Source: a virus. From it: a stretch of DNA of 34,111 nucleotides. Positions 31,691-34,111 of the stretch are shown piece by piece. Where the stretch lies: the IMG/VR virus record IMGVR_UViG_3300044941_000516, positions 1-34,111 of that record, one strand, 5' to 3'. How positions within the stretch are numbered: the first letter of the stretch is position 1; every line of letters starts with the position of its first letter. A model generated the notes under the pieces. The model searched no databases, was not told where the DNA came from, and saw only the letters and a list, made by a program, of their open reading frames with translations. The position numbers and the translations under genes are program-made.

Positions 31691-31912
31691 TCATTTCGCA
31701 GCAAAGTCTAGCGTTCTGGCCTTAACCAAATCAATGCCGCCCAAAAGCGGAAAGAGATAGTCGCCGGGTGTTGTCGCCGTCGCAATATTCTGGCCGTCCA
31801 TCACGGCGGCAAACGCCAAAGCTGAGATGCGCCCTTCCTGTGCCGCCTCAATAAGGCGCTGGAGGTTGCCCATAATGGTGTTGTCGGCAGGAAAGTTAAC
31901 GATATTGGTCAT
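31691..31912 (-). CDS. Small hypothetical protein, right-end leftward pair
   Basis: The 73-aa product starts MTNIVNFPADNTIMGNLQRL behind AGGAG at 8 nt. It contains a helical amphipathic part (QRLIEAAQEGRISALAFAAV) and ends with LLGGIDLVKARTLDF. No family recognised. It converges with the spanin gene with only 6 bp between stops. In the excised phage it would lie downstream of int in the leftward early operon. Confidence 0.65.
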   Translation of the reverse strand: MTNIVNFPADNTIMGNLQRLIEAAQEGRISALAFAAVMDGQNIATATTPGDYLFPLLGGIDLVKARTLDFAAK

Positions 31913-31966
31913 GGGCAAGACTCCTTTTGTTCCAGACGGTGCACCTCAGCAGCTTCGACACATGCG

Positions 31967-32461
31967 TTATCCTCCTAAAGCCAGCGCCCCAAAAAGCGCA
32001 CCTATCAGCAGCTCAGCGGGTCGGGTGTTTTCTTCTTTTCCGGGGATGAATGCGTAAATCGGGCCTGCCAGTGCCATGCTCATCCCGCCGACCGGATTGA
32101 ACCATGCCAGTGGCGCGGACCAGATGAGGTAGCGCAGGCTCATGCCTACGGTGCCGTAAAGGCGGTTTGGCAGGGCGTGGACGCGCTCAATTATGGCAAG
32201 GGCGGCATCGGTAGCCGGACATTCCCTTTCCGCTCTCAGGTCGCGCCCATGGAAGGCCATGAAGTATTTGCCGTGCCCCATGACAAGGGCGAATAGAATC
32301 AGGGGCGTTTTAAGCCACCAGAGCGGCACGGCGGCCATATACAGCACGGCTCCCATACCGGCTACAGCCCAAAGTCGGTTTCCACCCGGCAGATCATCAA
32401 AGGCCCCGGCCCCGCGGCTTGCGTTCAGCAGGGCAATGAGGTAGATAGCAGCGGGAATCAT
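31967..32461 (-). CDS. Polytopic membrane protein next to attR
   Basis: The 164-aa protein has about four hydrophobic segments (IPAAIYLIALLNA, LWAVAGMGAVLYMAAVPLWW, TPLILFALVM, then LLIGALFGALALGG) and a soluble loop with GKYFMAFHGRDLRAERECPA. No family is recognised with confidence; a superinfection-exclusion or holin-like role is possible. Its start (32461) overlaps the stop codon that the integrase would use in the excised phage (TGA 32460-32458), giving an ATGA junction, so it looks like the next gene of the int operon. Confidence 0.72.
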   Translation of the reverse strand: MIPAAIYLIALLNASRGAGAFDDLPGGNRLWAVAGMGAVLYMAAVPLWWLKTPLILFALVMGHGKYFMAFHGRDLRAERECPATDAALAIIERVHALPNRLYGTVGMSLRYLIWSAPLAWFNPVGGMSMALAGPIYAFIPGKEENTRPAELLIGALFGALALGG

Positions 32462-32541
32462 AAACTTCCCGCCTTTTTGTGGGGTAAAACCCTCGGATTT
32501 CCCTTGCCTTCACTAAGTGGTATGGATATTCGATACTTGCC

Positions 32542-32561
32542 GTTGCGGGCCCCCGCAACCA
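32542..32561 (+). other. attR core with inverted repeat
   Basis: The 14-bp core 32548-32561 equals 31-44. Around it, GTTGCGGG (32542-32549) and CCCGCAAC (32552-32559) form a perfect 8-bp inverted repeat with CC (32550-32551) at the centre, the predicted crossover. The phage-derived arm is 32529-32549. Confidence 0.88.
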
Positions 32562-32719
32562 TCTTGTCTGACGATAGTTTTTCATTCGCTGCAAAAAGCA
32601 CTGTCAGACTTACATTGATGAAACAGTACACCTGCGTCATATAACCATCATCAAGCTGTCACATCGGCTTCAAATACCACCATTACAGCTTTCAGAATCA
32701 TGTATTCTGGGGAGTTAAC
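32562..32719. other. Host intergenic region before the SHMT-like gene
   Basis: No gene is seen. GTCTGAC (32566-32572) and GTCAGAC (32603-32609) form a 7-bp inverted repeat with a wide loop. A second hairpin, CAGAAT-CATGT-ATTCTG (32693-32709), ends at the Shine-Dalgarno GGGGAG of the next gene and could affect its translation. No convincing promoter could be assigned. Confidence 0.5.
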
Positions 32720-34111
32720 GTGGCAAGTTTGCAATCGATTGATCCATTTCTTGCGTCTGTACTGAATGAAGAACAGCGCGCGCGGTCTGCATCCATCAGT
32801 CTTATTGCGTCCGAAAACATTCCTCTGCCGGAAGTTTCAGCCCTTGCCAGTTCTGAATTTTTAAGCCGCAATTATTTTGGCAACCCAATCGGGCAGGATG
32901 CGCGAAGGCCTCCATTCTACCCCGGTCATGAGGCAGCCTCCAATCTCCAGACACTTGCTATTGAGCGCGTCAAAGGATTGTTTCATTGCAATCATGCCAA
33001 TGTCCAACCGCTCTCGGGCACATTGGCTAACAGCGCTGTATTCAAGGCTCTGGATGAGAAACTGTGCCGAAAAGCGGTCACCCTGTCGCTCGACTTTGTC
33101 AATGGCGGTCATTTTTCACATGGCGGTGACCGTGACAACTGCAATGCCGATGCACGCCATGCGCATGGTTATGGGGTATGTGACGACGGCAGCATAAATT
33201 ATGACGACTTGGAAAACCGAGCTTTAAACGCAAATCCCAAACCGGATGTTATCATCGTCGGCGGCTCTTCCTATACACATGATATCGACTTTGTACGTGT
33301 ACGCGAGATTGCCGATAAAATCGGTGCACTGGTCTGGTATGACATGGCTCAGGTTTCCGGACTGATTGCAGGCGGTGCCATGCGCCAGCCATTTGAGCAT
33401 GGCGTGGATATCGCAACATCCTCCACCCATAAAACCATTCGCGGTGTCAAAGGGGGCTTTATCGCCTGGAACGATCCAAACCTCTCGCGCTTTATCAATG
33501 ATGCCGTAGCTCCGGGCATTCAAGGCGAAACCAACATCGCTAACATTGCGGCAAATGCCTTGGCATTTCTTCATGCCAGCAGTGAAGATTACGGTCTTTA
33601 CGCGCACCAAACCATCAAGAATGCCAATCTGATGGCTGAAAAACTCATGGAGAATAATATCCGGGTGCTGGGGAACGGCACAGAAACCCATTTTATCATG
33701 GTAGATCTGCGTCCATTAGGCCTTAAGGGAGAACATATCGCCAGCGCACTGGCCAATATTGGGCTGCTGTGCAACAAACAGGCCGTCCCCGGGGATACGG
33801 ATCGCATATTGAATTCAGGCATACGCATTGGTACCCCGGCTGCAACATCACAGGGTTTTTCTCCAAGTGATTTTACGCAAATCGCTAATATCATTTCCAA
33901 TATGATTCATGTCCATGCACAAACCCTGCAAAACATCGGGCTTGATTACAGCCAATTTCACAATAGCCCCGAATACCTTGCCTACGAGTCAACACAGCGA
34001 GAGCAGGTGCAAGAAATTATTGCTAACGCCCCCTTCCAGCCATTCCCATATGCTTATGCCGACTTTGCCCTGACCGGCCTGCCCATTCGCGGCCAAATCC
34101 ACATCCAGTAA
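32720..34111 (+). CDS. Divergent serine hydroxymethyltransferase-like PLP enzyme (host)
   Basis: The 463-aa protein begins with GTG behind GGGGAG at 5 nt. It has the SHMT fold: SISLIASENIPLPEV, HANVQPLSGTLANSAVF, a PLP lysine in SSTHKTIRGVKGG (Lys238) and SGIRIGTPAATSQGF. Yet two active-site positions differ from E. coli GlyA: Glu57 aligns with Gly54 (NYFGNPIG against NKYAEGYPG), and His203 is Gln211 (YDMAQVSG). It also carries a C-terminal extension of roughly 40 residues. It is probably a paralogue with changed chemistry rather than the housekeeping glyA. It lies outside attR and was downstream of the tRNA before integration. Confidence 0.85.
   Translation: MASLQSIDPFLASVLNEEQRARSASISLIASENIPLPEVSALASSEFLSRNYFGNPIGQDARRPPFYPGHEAASNLQTLAIERVKGLFHCNHANVQPLSGTLANSAVFKALDEKLCRKAVTLSLDFVNGGHFSHGGDRDNCNADARHAHGYGVCDDGSINYDDLENRALNANPKPDVIIVGGSSYTHDIDFVRVREIADKIGALVWYDMAQVSGLIAGGAMRQPFEHGVDIATSSTHKTIRGVKGGFIAWNDPNLSRFINDAVAPGIQGETNIANIAANALAFLHASSEDYGLYAHQTIKNANLMAEKLMENNIRVLGNGTETHFIMVDLRPLGLKGEHIASALANIGLLCNKQAVPGDTDRILNSGIRIGTPAATSQGFSPSDFTQIANIISNMIHVHAQTLQNIGLDYSQFHNSPEYLAYESTQREQVQEIIANAPFQPFPYAYADFALTGLPIRGQIHIQ

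Larger units (their letters stand above)
31..32561. mobile_element. Complete integrated prophage (temperate, podovirus-type virion)
   Basis: The element is bounded by an exact 14-bp direct repeat at 31-44 and 32548-32561. It contains an integrase beside the left end, a repressor region, replication, packaging, head, tail, ejection and lysis genes in a conventional order. Every virion gene expected of a short-tailed phage is present and looks intact. The only clear break is in one small early gene (2226-2499). The virion module is T7-like, while regulation and replication are lambda-like, so the genome is a mosaic. That it is inducible is an inference from its intactness and from the cleavable-type repressor. 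Confidence 0.95.

Noticed and set aside
32458-32640. A 60-aa ORF across attR
   Set aside because: It is the displaced integrase 3' end joined to host DNA, not an independent gene.

Overview
The window holds one complete temperate phage genome integrated into a bacterial chromosome, with a piece of host DNA at each end. Position 1 lies inside a host tRNA-Met gene (anticodon CAT at 2-4). The tRNA 3' end (31-44) is repeated exactly at 32548-32561, so the prophage runs from about 31 to 32561. Host DNA resumes at 32562 with a divergent serine-hydroxymethyltransferase-like gene. The tRNA sequence, a GapR (DUF2312) homologue and the general character of the proteins suggest an alphaproteobacterium; the species cannot be named from this sequence alone.

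Layout. (1) The leftward early block (7444 down to 1, minus strand) is a tightly overlapping operon: four small unknown genes, a RecE-like exonuclease, a RecT-like annealing protein, a 320-bp gene-free stretch full of inverted repeats, a GapR homologue, an 18 x 27-bp repeat protein, several small genes (one broken at a G10 tract) and a large serine integrase. (2) The immunity region (7471-8949) has a LexA/CI-type repressor followed by two small lipoproteins and a terminator. Five related operators, of which one is degenerate, flank it. They form matching pairs, 35 bp apart centre to centre, at the leftward and rightward promoters. (3) The rightward early block (8947-10627) holds a Cro-like protein, small ORFs and a replication initiator with an apparent iteron origin inside its gene. 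(4) The virion block (10614-30087) is of the T7/podovirus type: terminase, portal, Bbp19-like protein, scaffold, capsid, tail tubular A and B, three ejection proteins and a tail fibre with a C1q-like tip. Three sugar-related or Rossmann-fold enzymes are inserted in it. (5) The lysis block (30520-31684) has a DUF5675 protein, a holin-like protein and overlapping spanins. (6) Two minus-strand genes (31691-32461) lie against attR.

The virion resembles T7, but control resembles lambda: repressor, Cro, operators, initiator-borne origin and RecE/RecT recombination. No phage RNA polymerase or DNA polymerase is present.

The most interesting structure is at the ends. Joining the two att arms on paper rebuilds an attP that is an imperfect 44-bp inverted repeat (17 of 21 positions per arm) centred on CC. 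This attP lies inside the integrase reading frame. In the excised phage the integrase would carry a different 29-residue tail, and its stop codon would overlap the start of the membrane-protein gene now stranded at the right end. Integration therefore rewrites the integrase C-terminus and cuts its operon in two.
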